From: VFZS01 sp964353255
GTDB taxonomy: Bacteria > Acidobacteriota > Terriglobia > Bryobacterales > Bryobacteraceae
Assembly (NCBI GenBank): GCA_964353255.1
Contig: CAYGVJ010000053.1
Span: 1-34,328, forward strand
DNA length: 34,328 nucleotides
Direction of reading: 5' to 3'
This document shows, one piece after another, positions 27,271 through 34,328 of this stretch (positions are counted from its first letter, which is position 1; each line of letters opens with the position of its first letter). The notes beneath the pieces are model-generated. The model was not told where the DNA came from. It made no database searches and saw only the letters and a list, made by a program, of their open reading frames with translations. Position numbers and translations under genes: made by a program.

Positions 27271-30200
27271 CCGGTAGGAGCCGGTGCCGATCACCGCGCC
27301 GTAAGTGGTCACGCCGACCACTTTCCCCAAGCCCAGGGTGCGGAAGCCGTCGGGAAACATTTCCGCGTCGGAGGTCGAGCGCTCGTTCTGCATCACCACC
27401 ATCGGCCCGTAAAAAGTGCGCTGGGGCCGCTTCATGTCGATCGAGTCGCGCCCGCGGGTGTACTGATACTGGCGCTGCCCCAGGATTTGCAGCAGCTCCT
27501 GGTCGATGCCTCCGCCGGGGTTGAACCGCTGGTCGATGACGAGCGCTTTCTTGATGTGGTTATCGCTCAGCTCGCGCTCGAACCGCCGCAGCGATTCGGC
27601 GTCCATCGACCGGATGTGCAGGTAGCCGATCTCGCCTCCGGAGAGTTTGTCCACCATGGCCCGCCGGTCGGCCACCCATTTCTCGTACTGAAGAGTGGCG
27701 TAGGCCGTGGCGGTCACCGGCTCGACCTTGGTCTTCCAGGCGCCTTCGCGGACCGGTTTCGAGTTCAGGGTGAACTCCATCTTGCGACCCGGAACCGCGC
27801 TGTAGAGCTTCCAGTAGTTCTCGCCCGCCTTCAGGTCATGGTCGTTAACGGCCAAAATGAGGTTGCCCACGGCGACCTTGACGAAGTCCTTGTCGGCCGG
27901 GCCGTCTTTGTAAACGTAGGAGACCTTGTAGTAACCCGAGGGGTCGGGCTCCAGCTCGAAGCCCGGGAAGCGGGTCTGGACCTGGGTGCGTACGTCCGCG
28001 GGCGTGGCCGAAATCCCGGTGTGAGAGGCATTCAGCTCACCCAGGATCCGGCTGATCAGGTCGTGCATCTCCTCCTGGTCGGCCACGTACTCCATCAGGG
28101 GCGCATAGGTGGTCTTCACCTTGGCCCAGTCGGAGCCATGCATGGCCGGGTCGTAGAAACGGTGCTTCATGACACGCCAGCTTTCGTCGAAGACCTGCTG
28201 GCGCTCCGCGCGGTGGTCCACCTCGACCCGGAGCGTGAAGCTGACGCGCCGGCGCGCATCGCCGCCACCCCGCGCCGAAGGCGGCCCCGCCGCTGCGGAA
28301 GGCGCGCTGGGCGCCGCCGCTGCGGTTGCCGCGCCGCCTGCGCCCACATCGACGGAGTAGATTCCGTTGCCGTCCATGAAGTAGATGGTGCGCCCGTCCC
28401 TGGAAAACTGCGGTGAGGAAATGCCGCCGCCGAAGAAGCGGCCGGGCGTGGGCGGCCCTTCCTCGCTGACGCTGGGTTGCGACACGCTCACCCGCGTCAT
28501 GCGCTCGCCGTCCTCCTGGATGGTGTACAGCGCCGAAACCCGGCGGCCGTCTTGCTCACCGAACGCGGTGAAGGCGTACAGGCGGCTGTCGGGCGAGGCC
28601 ACAACGGTTCCCACGCTATCTCCCAGGCGGGTGAGCTGGCGGATGCGGCGCTCGAAGCCGGTCCAGTCGATCTTCACCTCGACCTTCTTGGGCGGCGCCA
28701 CCGGCGGGCCTTCCTTGGCGGCGGGTGTGCGCGGCCGGCTGGTCTGCTCCGCCGCCTGGGCTTCCTCCTCGCTGTCTATGCCGCGGTCCGCCGGGTTCTT
28801 CTCTTCGGGCGTCAAGGAAACGCTGTAAAGCTGCATGGTGCTGGCGCGCTGCGTGGTGGCTAGGCCGCCCTGCTGCGTGCCGGCGATGAAGAGCAGCTTC
28901 TTGCCGTCCGGCGTCCACCGGGCGCCGGTTTCGCTGGAGAGGTCGTCCCGCTGGATGTGCCGCTCCGGGCCGCCCGCGGCCGGGATCACATACACGTGGG
29001 GGCGGAAGTTGCGGTCCACCTTGGTGTATGAAATCCAGGCGCCGTCGGGCGAGAGCTGCGGGTTGGAAATGTTGGTGACTTCGCTCGAAGCCACAGCCTC
29101 AGTCTTGCTGTCTTCGAGCCACACCCGGTAGAGCTTGTGGTCCGAGGCGGTGTACAGCAGCGACTTCGAGTCCGGCGCCCACTCCAGCGCCGCTTTCTCG
29201 GTGTCGGAATCCGACAGCTTCTTCAGGTTCTCGCCGCGCTCGTTGGCGATCCAGACCTCTTCACGCCCCGAGCGGTCCGAGGTGAAAGCGATCCACCTGG
29301 CGTCGGGCGACCAGCGCGGGTTGGTGTCGCGCATATACGACTCCGTGACCCGCTGGGCCTCGCCGCGATCCGTGGCTACGGTGAAGATTTCGCCGTGGGC
29401 CGAGATGGCGGCCCGCCGGCTCGAAGGCGATAGCGAGAAGCCGTCCGCCTCGTTCTGGATGGCCAGGGTCTCGACGGCGTTTTCCTTGTCGTCGGAGATG
29501 ATGTTGAGCTTGATCTCGGCGGTCTTCCCCGAAGCGGTGTCGAGCTTCCACAGCCCGAAGTTCTCTTCGTAAACGACGACCCGCCCGTCGCTCGAAATCG
29601 AGGGGAAGAACAGGTTCCCGCTGGTGTGCTGGGTCACCTGCACCGGCTTGCCGCCGCGCTCGGAGATCTTCCAGATGTTGTTGACGCTCTGCATCACGGC
29701 GGCGCTGCCCGGCTTGACGTTCTTCTCGTTCGCCAGCCGGTCCGCGACGAAGTAGATCTCACCCTGCGCGCCGTACATGGGCCACAGGTAGTTGCCCTTG
29801 TACTCCTCGTCGCCCAGCCGGGTAGACTTCTTGGCCCCCACGTCCATGACCCACAGGTCGGCGGCGTAGCTGCCCCGGTAGTGCTTGCGCCACCAGACCA
29901 TGGGGTGGCGGTTGAAGGCCAGTTTCTTGCCGTCGGGCGAGTAGCTGCCCCAGGCGCCCCAGTCGGTGGGGATCGCCTGTTCGAGGCCGCCCTCGATCGG
30001 CACCTCGTAGAGGCTGGGGATGCCGGGGAACAGCACTCCGCGAGAGGCCTGGAAGATCACCTTCTTGCTGTCCGGGGTCCAGCCGGCCACCAAGTCATTG
30101 CCGGTGTGGAAAGTGAGCTGGCGGGGCTGGCCGCCCTGGCTGGGGATGACGTAGACGTCGTAGTTGCCCGCGCGGTTGGAGGAGAAGGCGATCCAGCGCC

Positions 30201-30420
30201 CGTCGGGCGAGAAGCGCGGGTAAACGTCGCGCGCCCGGTGAACGGTCAGGCGCTCGATGCCGCTGCCGTTTTCATTGGCGACCCAGATATCGCCCAGGTA
30301 GCTGAAGGCCACTTTGCCCTTGTGATAGCTGGGGTGCCGCAGCAACCGGGCCTGGGCGAACGTCGCCCCTGGCGCAAGCAGTATCCATGCCGTCGCCAGC
30401 AGAATCGTTTTCTTGATCAT
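27076..30420 (-). CDS. Tricorn-like S41 peptidase with WD40-type propellers, secreted
   Basis: The 1114-residue product has a signal peptide (MIKKTILLATAWILLAPGATFAQ). About 650 residues of tricorn-type beta-propeller repeats follow (PRFSPDGRWIAFSSNRAGNYDVY, PRWSPDARWIAFTSDRSGREE). A Pro/Ala-rich linker comes next, then a helical C1-like segment (DESWRVMKHRFYDPAMHGSDW), a PDZ-like part and the S41 catalytic domain. The nucleophile is probably S1017 in NERSTSDAEMF, and the conserved Glu is in NLENYGVPPD near 1073. Tricorn proteases trim peptides; this exported form probably acts in the periplasm. Its start is about 80 bp from a GH2 pseudogene on the other strand. Its 3' end is duplicated at R1. 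Confidence 0.9.
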   Translation of the reverse strand: MIKKTILLATAWILLAPGATFAQARLLRHPSYHKGKVAFSYLGDIWVANENGSGIERLTVHRARDVYPRFSPDGRWIAFSSNRAGNYDVYVIPSQGGQPRQLTFHTGNDLVAGWTPDSKKVIFQASRGVLFPGIPSLYEVPIEGGLEQAIPTDWGAWGSYSPDGKKLAFNRHPMVWWRKHYRGSYAADLWVMDVGAKKSTRLGDEEYKGNYLWPMYGAQGEIYFVADRLANEKNVKPGSAAVMQSVNNIWKISERGGKPVQVTQHTSGNLFFPSISSDGRVVVYEENFGLWKLDTASGKTAEIKLNIISDDKENAVETLAIQNEADGFSLSPSSRRAAISAHGEIFTVATDRGEAQRVTESYMRDTNPRWSPDARWIAFTSDRSGREEVWIANERGENLKKLSDSDTEKAALEWAPDSKSLLYTASDHKLYRVWLEDSKTEAVASSEVTNISNPQLSPDGAWISYTKVDRNFRPHVYVIPAAGGPERHIQRDDLSSETGARWTPDGKKLLFIAGTQQGGLATTQRASTMQLYSVSLTPEEKNPADRGIDSEEEAQAAEQTSRPRTPAAKEGPPVAPPKKVEVKIDWTGFERRIRQLTRLGDSVGTVVASPDSRLYAFTAFGEQDGRRVSALYTIQEDGERMTRVSVSQPSVSEEGPPTPGRFFGGGISSPQFSRDGRTIYFMDGNGIYSVDVGAGGAATAAAAPSAPSAAAGPPSARGGGDARRRVSFTLRVEVDHRAERQQVFDESWRVMKHRFYDPAMHGSDWAKVKTTYAPLMEYVADQEEMHDLISRILGELNASHTGISATPADVRTQVQTRFPGFELEPDPSGYYKVSYVYKDGPADKDFVKVAVGNLILAVNDHDLKAGENYWKLYSAVPGRKMEFTLNSKPVREGAWKTKVEPVTATAYATLQYEKWVADRRAMVDKLSGGEIGYLHIRSMDAESLRRFERELSDNHIKKALVIDQRFNPGGGIDQELLQILGQRQYQYTRGRDSIDMKRPQRTFYGPMVVMQNERSTSDAEMFPDGFRTLGLGKVVGVTTYGAVIGTGSYRLLDGSMIRTPGSGVWNVKGYNLENYGVPPDIYVDNTPEDFLKGRDAQLEKAVEVLKGELKKPAK

Positions 30421-30497
30421 GGTGAGACTCCTGGAATGATGACTGGTCCGTTGGGGTATTATACGCCAGGAGCGCCGTTCGGGAAAAAGCGTGCGGT

Positions 30498-31076
30498 GCC
30501 AACAACCCTGCCAGGCCGGCGGCGCGCCTGTTCGATGTTGACCTCAAGCAGCGTTTCTCCAGGAGCGCCGTGGTCGATGTGGAGCCGGACGGCAAGCAAC
30601 GCGCCTTCGCGCTCCAGTGGCCCGGCGATATCAGCAGGGCATTTTTCCTGAGCCTGAAGCTGGCAGACGCCTCGGGCCAGGCGATTTCGGACGACTTCTA
30701 CTGACTCTCGACCGTGCCCGAGATCCCCGGCACGCAGGGCGGGGGCGATGGCGCCTTCTTCATTGACCCGGAATCCCTCCCCGACTACACCGACCTGGCC
30801 AAGCCGCCGCCGGTGACTCTCAAGCCCGCCCATCGCTTCGAGCAGCACGGCGCCGAGACGGTGGGGCAGGTCACGGTCGAGAACCCGGGCCAGACGCTGG
30901 CCTTCCTGTTGCACCTGGGGGTGACCAAAGGCCCCAACGGCCAGGAAGTCTCCCCCTGGTACTGGTCGGACAACTACTTCAGCCTGCTGCCCGGCGAGAA
31001 GCGCGCCCTCACCGTGCGCTTCGCCACCGACGACCTGGCCGGCGCGCTGGAGGTGAGGGTGGCGGGCTGGCGCTGA
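30498..31076 (+). pseudogene. GH2-family glycosidase (exo-beta-glucosaminidase-like) C-terminal fragment with a nonsense codon
   Basis: Reading one frame through 30498-31076 gives RLFDVDLKQRFSRSAVVDVE, SRAFFLSLKLADASGQAISD, DFY-stop-LSTVPEIP, then YTDLAKPPPVTLK, ENPGQTLAFLLHLGVTKG and WYWSDNYFSLLPGEKRALTV. This matches the end of exo-beta-D-glucosaminidase/mannosidase-like GH2 proteins, where FYWLS is conserved. Here the Trp codon has become TGA at 30702-30704. The N-terminal catalytic domains are absent. The ORF from 30714 is only the piece after the stop. It is a clear pseudogene, cut on the left by the tricorn gene region. Confidence 0.75.
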
Positions 31077-31141
31077 GGTCCGGGTGGCTTGCGATAATAG
31101 GACGATTCCTCCGAAGGAATGAAACCACCGGACCGAAGGCC

Positions 31142-31154
31142 AGGAGGGACCGTG
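31142..31154 (+). promoter_or_regulatory. Ribosome binding site that decides the AAA-TOPRIM start
   Basis: AGGAGG (31142-31147) lies four bases before GTG 31152, an excellent Shine-Dalgarno. The in-frame ATG at 31119 has GAAGGA touching it, too close to serve. Starting at GTG the protein begins VITRVKLGYFKMF, the usual start of such ATPases. Confidence 0.65.
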
Positions 31155-32858
31155 ATTACCCGCGTGAAGCTGGGGTACTTCAAGATGTTCGAGCAGCAGG
31201 AATTCGAACTGTCTGGTCACATTGTGCTGGCCGGGCCGAACAACTCTGGCAAGACCACCCTGCTCCAAGCGATCGTCGCCTGGGACTTGGCGCTTCAGAG
31301 ATGGAAGCAGAGGCGTGGACCGGAGAGCGGCTCCAAAGCCAAGCAGCGGACCGGAGTCCCTCTGACGCGGAAGGACTTCACCGCAGTTCCCCTCCGAGAA
31401 ATGAATCTGTTGTGGACTGACACTCGTACGGCCCTCAGAAAGGACGAACTCCGAGCGGACCAAAGCCTAGGTGAGCCACGGCCGCTCACCATCGCTCTAG
31501 AAGGACGGACGGGCCATGAACCTTGGGAATTGGCGTTCGAATTCCGCTACCAGAACAGCGAACTGATCTACGTGAAGCCCTCGCCAGCCCACACGGACGG
31601 TCTGGCGAAGGTGGCGGAGACCTTCCGGGTCGTTCACGTTCCAGCCTTCTCGGGCATCGGCGTCGAGGAGACGCGTTACGACCCACCGTATCAGGATCTC
31701 CTGGTCGGCCAGGGTAAGGCCGGCGACATCTTGCGCAACCTTCTCTTGGAGGTGTACCAGAAGCAGGACACGTCCGACTGGGAGACGCTCTCCCAGCAGA
31801 TCCAGGACATATTCGGCTACACTCTCCTCCCCCCTGAGTACGAGGGGCGGCCGTTCATCCTTTGCCAGTACCTGCCTGGGGTGCCTAAAGGCCGGTCCAA
31901 GGGCGGGTTGGCGCAACTCGACATCGCAAGTGCCGGGAGCGGTTTCCATCAGGTGTTGTTGCTGCTTGCGTTCTTCTACGCCCGGCCAGCGACCGTCCTG
32001 CTGCTGGATGAACCGGACGCGCACCTCCACGTCATCCTTCAGAAACAAATCTACGATCGACTGCGGGCGATCGCCGGAGAGCGCTCCTGCCAGTTGGTGG
32101 TGGCAACGCACTCCGAGGTCTTGATCGATGGTACGAGCCCGAAACTTATCTTGTCGTTCTATGCCGAGCCGCATCGCCTCCTTTCGGACGTGGAACGCGA
32201 CCAGTTGGCGGAAGCTCTGAGACGAATCACGGCCATGGACTTGCTGCTGGCCGAAAGAACCCCAGGGGTCTTGTACGTGGAGAACGAGTCGGACTTCAAT
32301 CTGCTGAGAGCCTGGGCGCGAGTGCTCAATCATCCGTTGGCGCGGTGGTTTTCCGAGAGCCCGTTCTGGCACAGCAACCTGGGACGTCACCCCCGAGAGG
32401 CCAGGGACCACTTCTTCGCCATCCGTGCGATCAAGCCCGAGATGCGTGCGGTACTCCTGTTGGATGGCGACAACCGCGCGCTCCCGGAACATGAGGTGCG
32501 GGCGGATGGCCTGCTGGTTCTGCGCTGGGAACGCTATGAAGCCGAGAGCTATCTCATTCACCCTGAAGCCCTGCTGCGCTACGTCGAGTCGCGGACCGCG
32601 GCTCTGTGGCGTGGGCCAGCCGAAGAGCACCTCCGCGACCAGCTTCCGCCGGCGGTTTTTCGGCATCCACTGAACAGCCACTACTACTTGGTGAGTACTC
32701 CAGTCAGCAAGACGCTATTGCCGGGTTTCTTCAGGGCCGCTGGCATCGACATTGGCAAGCAGGAGTACTACTTGGTGGCCGAGCAAATGCGCCCCGAGGA
32801 GGTTGCTCTGGAGGTGCGCGAGAAGCTCGACGCGATCAAGAGTGTTCTTGGCCTCTGA
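31152..32858 (+). CDS. AAA ATPase with C-terminal TOPRIM-like domain (OLD-family nuclease-like)
   Basis: This 568-residue SMC/Rad50-like ABC ATPase has Walker A GPNNSGKTT (28-36), a signature-like region near ASAGSGFHQ, Walker B TVLLLDEPDAHLH (near 280) and a switch His in VVATHSEVLI (near 316). After it comes a TOPRIM-like part: LYVENESDFNLL (acidic Glu, near 375) and AVLLLDGDNR (DxD, near 435), then YEAESYLIHPE. This arrangement is that of OLD-family ATP-dependent nucleases, many of which act in phage defence; the fused ATPase-DUF4435 forms of PARIS are an alternative to test. No helicase or effector partner is adjacent. A Phd/PIN pair follows 180 bp downstream. Defence is inference from family. 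Confidence 0.78.
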   Translation: MITRVKLGYFKMFEQQEFELSGHIVLAGPNNSGKTTLLQAIVAWDLALQRWKQRRGPESGSKAKQRTGVPLTRKDFTAVPLREMNLLWTDTRTALRKDELRADQSLGEPRPLTIALEGRTGHEPWELAFEFRYQNSELIYVKPSPAHTDGLAKVAETFRVVHVPAFSGIGVEETRYDPPYQDLLVGQGKAGDILRNLLLEVYQKQDTSDWETLSQQIQDIFGYTLLPPEYEGRPFILCQYLPGVPKGRSKGGLAQLDIASAGSGFHQVLLLLAFFYARPATVLLLDEPDAHLHVILQKQIYDRLRAIAGERSCQLVVATHSEVLIDGTSPKLILSFYAEPHRLLSDVERDQLAEALRRITAMDLLLAERTPGVLYVENESDFNLLRAWARVLNHPLARWFSESPFWHSNLGRHPREARDHFFAIRAIKPEMRAVLLLDGDNRALPEHEVRADGLLVLRWERYEAESYLIHPEALLRYVESRTAALWRGPAEEHLRDQLPPAVFRHPLNSHYYLVSTPVSKTLLPGFFRAAGIDIGKQEYYLVAEQMRPEEVALEVREKLDAIKSVLGL

Positions 32859-32890
32859 GTGCGGCGGCCCAGGGCCAGCCCACTCCCGAT

Positions 32891-32911
32891 CCGCCAGTGC
32901 CGATCTGGCGG
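32891..32911 (+). terminator. Possible terminator hairpin after the AAA-TOPRIM gene
   Basis: CCGCCAG (32891-32897) and CTGGCGG (32905-32911) form a perfect 7-bp stem with a 7-base loop, 33 bases after the stop codon. No T-run follows, so it would be a weak or factor-assisted terminator. Confidence 0.35.
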
Positions 32912-32984
32912 GCGCGAGACCGCTGGTGACGGCCGCGACCAGGCCAGTGACCGGTCGGCTGTCGAATTGACTTCCGTCGCGGCT

Positions 32985-33013
32985 TGTGTCACATTGTAGT
33001 CAGATGTGACACA
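32985..33013. promoter_or_regulatory. Operator-like perfect palindrome before the toxin-antitoxin operon
   Basis: TGTGTCACAT (32985-32994) and ATGTGACACA (33004-33013) form a perfect 10-bp inverted repeat with a 9-base spacer, 25 bases before the antitoxin ATG. This is the usual place where Phd/YefM antitoxins bind, alone or with toxin, to repress their own operon. Binding is inferred. Confidence 0.7.
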
Positions 33014-33038
33014 TGGAAAACCCGCCCAGGAACGCACA

Positions 33039-33266
33039 ATGAAGAGACTTACCATCCGCCAGATGCGAACGGCCCTGACCCAGCTCGACGAACTCGTGGC
33101 CCACGAGGGGGAGATCGTCATCACCCGCCGCGGCAGTCCGGTGGCTCGCGTGCTCCCGGTTCACCGCAGGGGCCCCATGCCCTCGCACGCCGACCTCCGC
33201 GCCAGCATGCCACGGCTTAATGTGGGCAGCGAGGTGCTTGTCCGCCTGGAGCGGGACAGCCGGTGA
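33039..33266 (+). CDS. Phd/YefM-family antitoxin
   Basis: The 75-residue product begins MKRLTIRQMRTALTQLDELV, then GEIVITRRGSPVARVLPV, the hallmark DNA-binding N-terminal fold of Phd/YefM antitoxins. The C-terminal part (about 45-75) would wrap the toxin. It neutralises the PIN toxin encoded next, with a 4-base GTGA overlap (33263-33266). A start at ATG 33039 is chosen over GTG 33006 because the latter lies inside the operator palindrome; AGGA precedes 33039 by about 8 bases. Confidence 0.85.
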   Translation: MKRLTIRQMRTALTQLDELVAHEGEIVITRRGSPVARVLPVHRRGPMPSHADLRASMPRLNVGSEVLVRLERDSR

Positions 33267-33697
33267 CGGCGCCCTACATCGACACCAGCGCCTTGGCCAA
33301 GTGGTATCTGAACGAGCCGCGCTCGGAGGAGTTCGAGACCTTCATCCGGCAGCAGGAGTCGGCAGCGGTCAGCCGGCTGACCGTGCTCGAGTTGCGCTCG
33401 CTGCTGGCGCGGCGGCGGAGGTCGAAGGAAATCGATGCGCGCATCGAGAACCGGGTCTTCTCCGCGTTCGAGAGTGACGTTCGCAGGGGTTTCCTGCTCG
33501 TCCATCCCTTGCAGGACCAGCACGCGGTGGCGGCCATCGAGATTCTTACCCGGCTCCGGAACCGTCCTCTTCGGAGCCTGGACGCCCTGCATTTAGCGAT
33601 CGCCCAGGATCTCGGGGCGGTGTGCATCGCGACCGCCGACCGGGTGTTGGCCGAGGCTGCTGCCGCTCTCGGGCTGAGGACCGAGCGGTTCGACTGA
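33263..33697 (+). CDS. PIN-domain toxin (VapC-like RNase)
   Basis: This 144-residue PIN-domain ribonuclease has its acidic residues in place: D7 in YIDTSAL, E43 in VLELRSLL, D108 in LRSLDALHLA and D127 in ATADRVLA, which coordinate Mg2+. VapC-like toxins cleave tRNA or rRNA when freed from antitoxin. It starts with GTG inside the antitoxin stop, so the two are translationally coupled. The length is normal and the gene looks intact. It converges on the chimeric gene at 33720 with a 22-bp gap. Confidence 0.87.
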   Translation: MTAPYIDTSALAKWYLNEPRSEEFETFIRQQESAAVSRLTVLELRSLLARRRRSKEIDARIENRVFSAFESDVRRGFLLVHPLQDQHAVAAIEILTRLRNRPLRSLDALHLAIAQDLGAVCIATADRVLAEAAAALGLRTERFD

Positions 33698-33719
33698 TGC
33701 AGGCCACGCCTCTCGGTGC

Positions 33720-34328
33720 CTACCCCTCCGCAAGCCACCCGTCCAGCAGGCGGATGATGCGGTGGCCGTAGGCCGCCCAGTTCTCGTTGTGGGTCACCTG
33801 GATGATGGTGGCGCCCTCGTCGTTGAGCTTCTTGAACAGTTCCATGATCTCGCGGCCCTGGCTGGTGTGCAGGTTGCCGGTGGGCTCATCGGCCAGGATC
33901 AGCTTCGGGCTGGCCACCAGCGCCCGGGCCACCGCCACAAGCTGCTGCTGGCCGCCCGAGAGCTGGCTGGGGAAGAGATCCTTCTTGCCGACGATTTGAA
34001 ACCGGTCCAGAGTGTCGCAGACGATGCCTGCGCGCTCGAGCACAGCTACTATCTCGGCCGGCGGAGCCGGACTGTACTTCTTGATCTCCAGTGTAAGCAC
34101 CGTGAACGGCAACACGGCCAGAATCGCAACCGCGGCCACGAGCGCGACCTGCCAGCCGCGCCTAGCGCCAAGGGCATACGTCCCCCGGGCGATGGCGATG
34201 GCTCCGATTGGAGCGACAGGAAGGAAGTAGTACGGGTGTGCGTTGTAGAACAGGTAGAAGAGCATCTGCACCGCGAACCACGAGAGCAGGAACTTGTCCG
34301 AGGGCTGACGCTTTGCGGCCAGCCAAAC
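33720..34328 (-). CDS. Chimeric ORF: GT39-like membrane glycosyltransferase joined to the back half of an ABC ATPase (partial)
   Basis: The frame is open to the window edge. The upstream part (WLAAKRQPSDKFLLSWFAVQ, NAHPYYFLPVAPIGAIAIA, then LVAAVAILAVLPFTVLTLEI) looks like the end of an ArnT/PMT-like GT39 membrane protein. At about 34005-34035 it switches to a MacB/LolD-type ABC ATPase: FPSQLSGGQQQLVAVARAL (signature), LILADEPTGNLH (Walker B), IIQVTHNE (switch His) and a short C-terminus. Walker A and the Q-loop are missing, so this ATPase half cannot work alone. It is either a gene fusion by deletion or an assembly chimera. It is not obviously the missing ATPase of the 4194-12351 operon. Confidence 0.65.
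   Translation of the reverse strand, partial: VWLAAKRQPSDKFLLSWFAVQMLFYLFYNAHPYYFLPVAPIGAIAIARGTYALGARRGWQVALVAAVAILAVLPFTVLTLEIKKYSPAPPAEIVAVLERAGIVCDTLDRFQIVGKKDLFPSQLSGGQQQLVAVARALVASPKLILADEPTGNLHTSQGREIMELFKKLNDEGATIIQVTHNENWAAYGHRIIRLLDGWLAEG

Noticed and set aside
30714..31076. 120-codon ORF as an independent gene
   Set aside because: It is the continuation of a GH2 domain interrupted by TGA; annotated as part of the pseudogene.
33720..34328. The ABC ATPase half as the missing ATPase of the 4194-12351 export operon
   Set aside because: It has no Walker A and is fused to a membrane protein over 20 kb away; no evidence links them.
1..34328. CRISPR array, tRNA, rRNA, transposase or integrase
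   Set aside because: Searched by eye on both strands; no regularly spaced repeats with unique spacers, no tRNA-like cloverleaf end and no recognisable recombinase sequence were found.

Overview
The window most likely comes from an Acidobacteriota genome, probably the Bryobacterales/Solibacter group. The evidence is high GC with strong G/C third-position bias, two secreted proteins with the C-terminal domain known as TIGR03437 (expanded in Solibacter), a tricorn-like S41 protease, and a MacB/HlyD/TolC export locus with several Gly-rich adaptors. This is inference from protein families; no rRNA or tRNA is visible.

Layout. (1) 1-4190 is accessory. It holds the last 56 bases of a gene whose end is repeated exactly at 3462-3519, a leftward phosphoribosyltransferase-SLOG couple (614-1210, 63-617), a secreted TPR protein and a membrane protein with a carboxypeptidase-like domain (1399-3517), and a small gene plus a nucleotidyltransferase broken by a 101-bp inverted-repeat element (3560-4006). 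(2) 4194-12351 is an export operon: three different HlyD-type adaptors, one MacB-type permease and a TolC-type outer-membrane protein, with no ATPase gene. (3) 12407-20561 holds mutL, a leftward DUF4143 ATPase, duplicated debris of both, a 5'-truncated metalloprotease-like TIGR03437 protein, a DUF4139 fragment, a sugar-phosphate isomerase/epimerase-like protein, a small TIGR03437 protein and a secreted glycine-zipper protein. (4) 20562-25272 holds a copper-type P1B ATPase, a degenerate CpaF-like protein and a WD40-membrane protein. (5) 25194-27270 is a leftward TcmP-DUF5131 cassette between direct repeats made from the 3' end of the tricorn-like gene (27076-30420). (6) 30498-34328 holds a dead GH2 glycosidase fragment, an AAA-TOPRIM (OLD-like) nuclease, a Phd/PIN toxin-antitoxin pair with a clear operator, and a chimeric ORF that joins a GT39-like membrane protein to the back half of an ABC ATPase.

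Recurrent theme. Accessory genes sit beside duplicated 3' ends of neighbouring genes: the TcmP-DUF5131 cassette between two tricorn 3' ends, the DUF4143 ATPase between two mutL 3' ends, and the SLOG/PRTase couple between two copies of the 3' end of the 2681-3517 gene. Many neighbours are pseudogene fragments. This looks like a heavily rearranged defence or accessory region embedded among housekeeping and transport genes.

Best candidates for poorly described biology are the PRTase-SLOG couple, the TcmP-DUF5131 pair with its flanking repeats, the AAA-TOPRIM nuclease, and the duplication scars. No transposase, integrase, CRISPR array or RNA gene was recognised.
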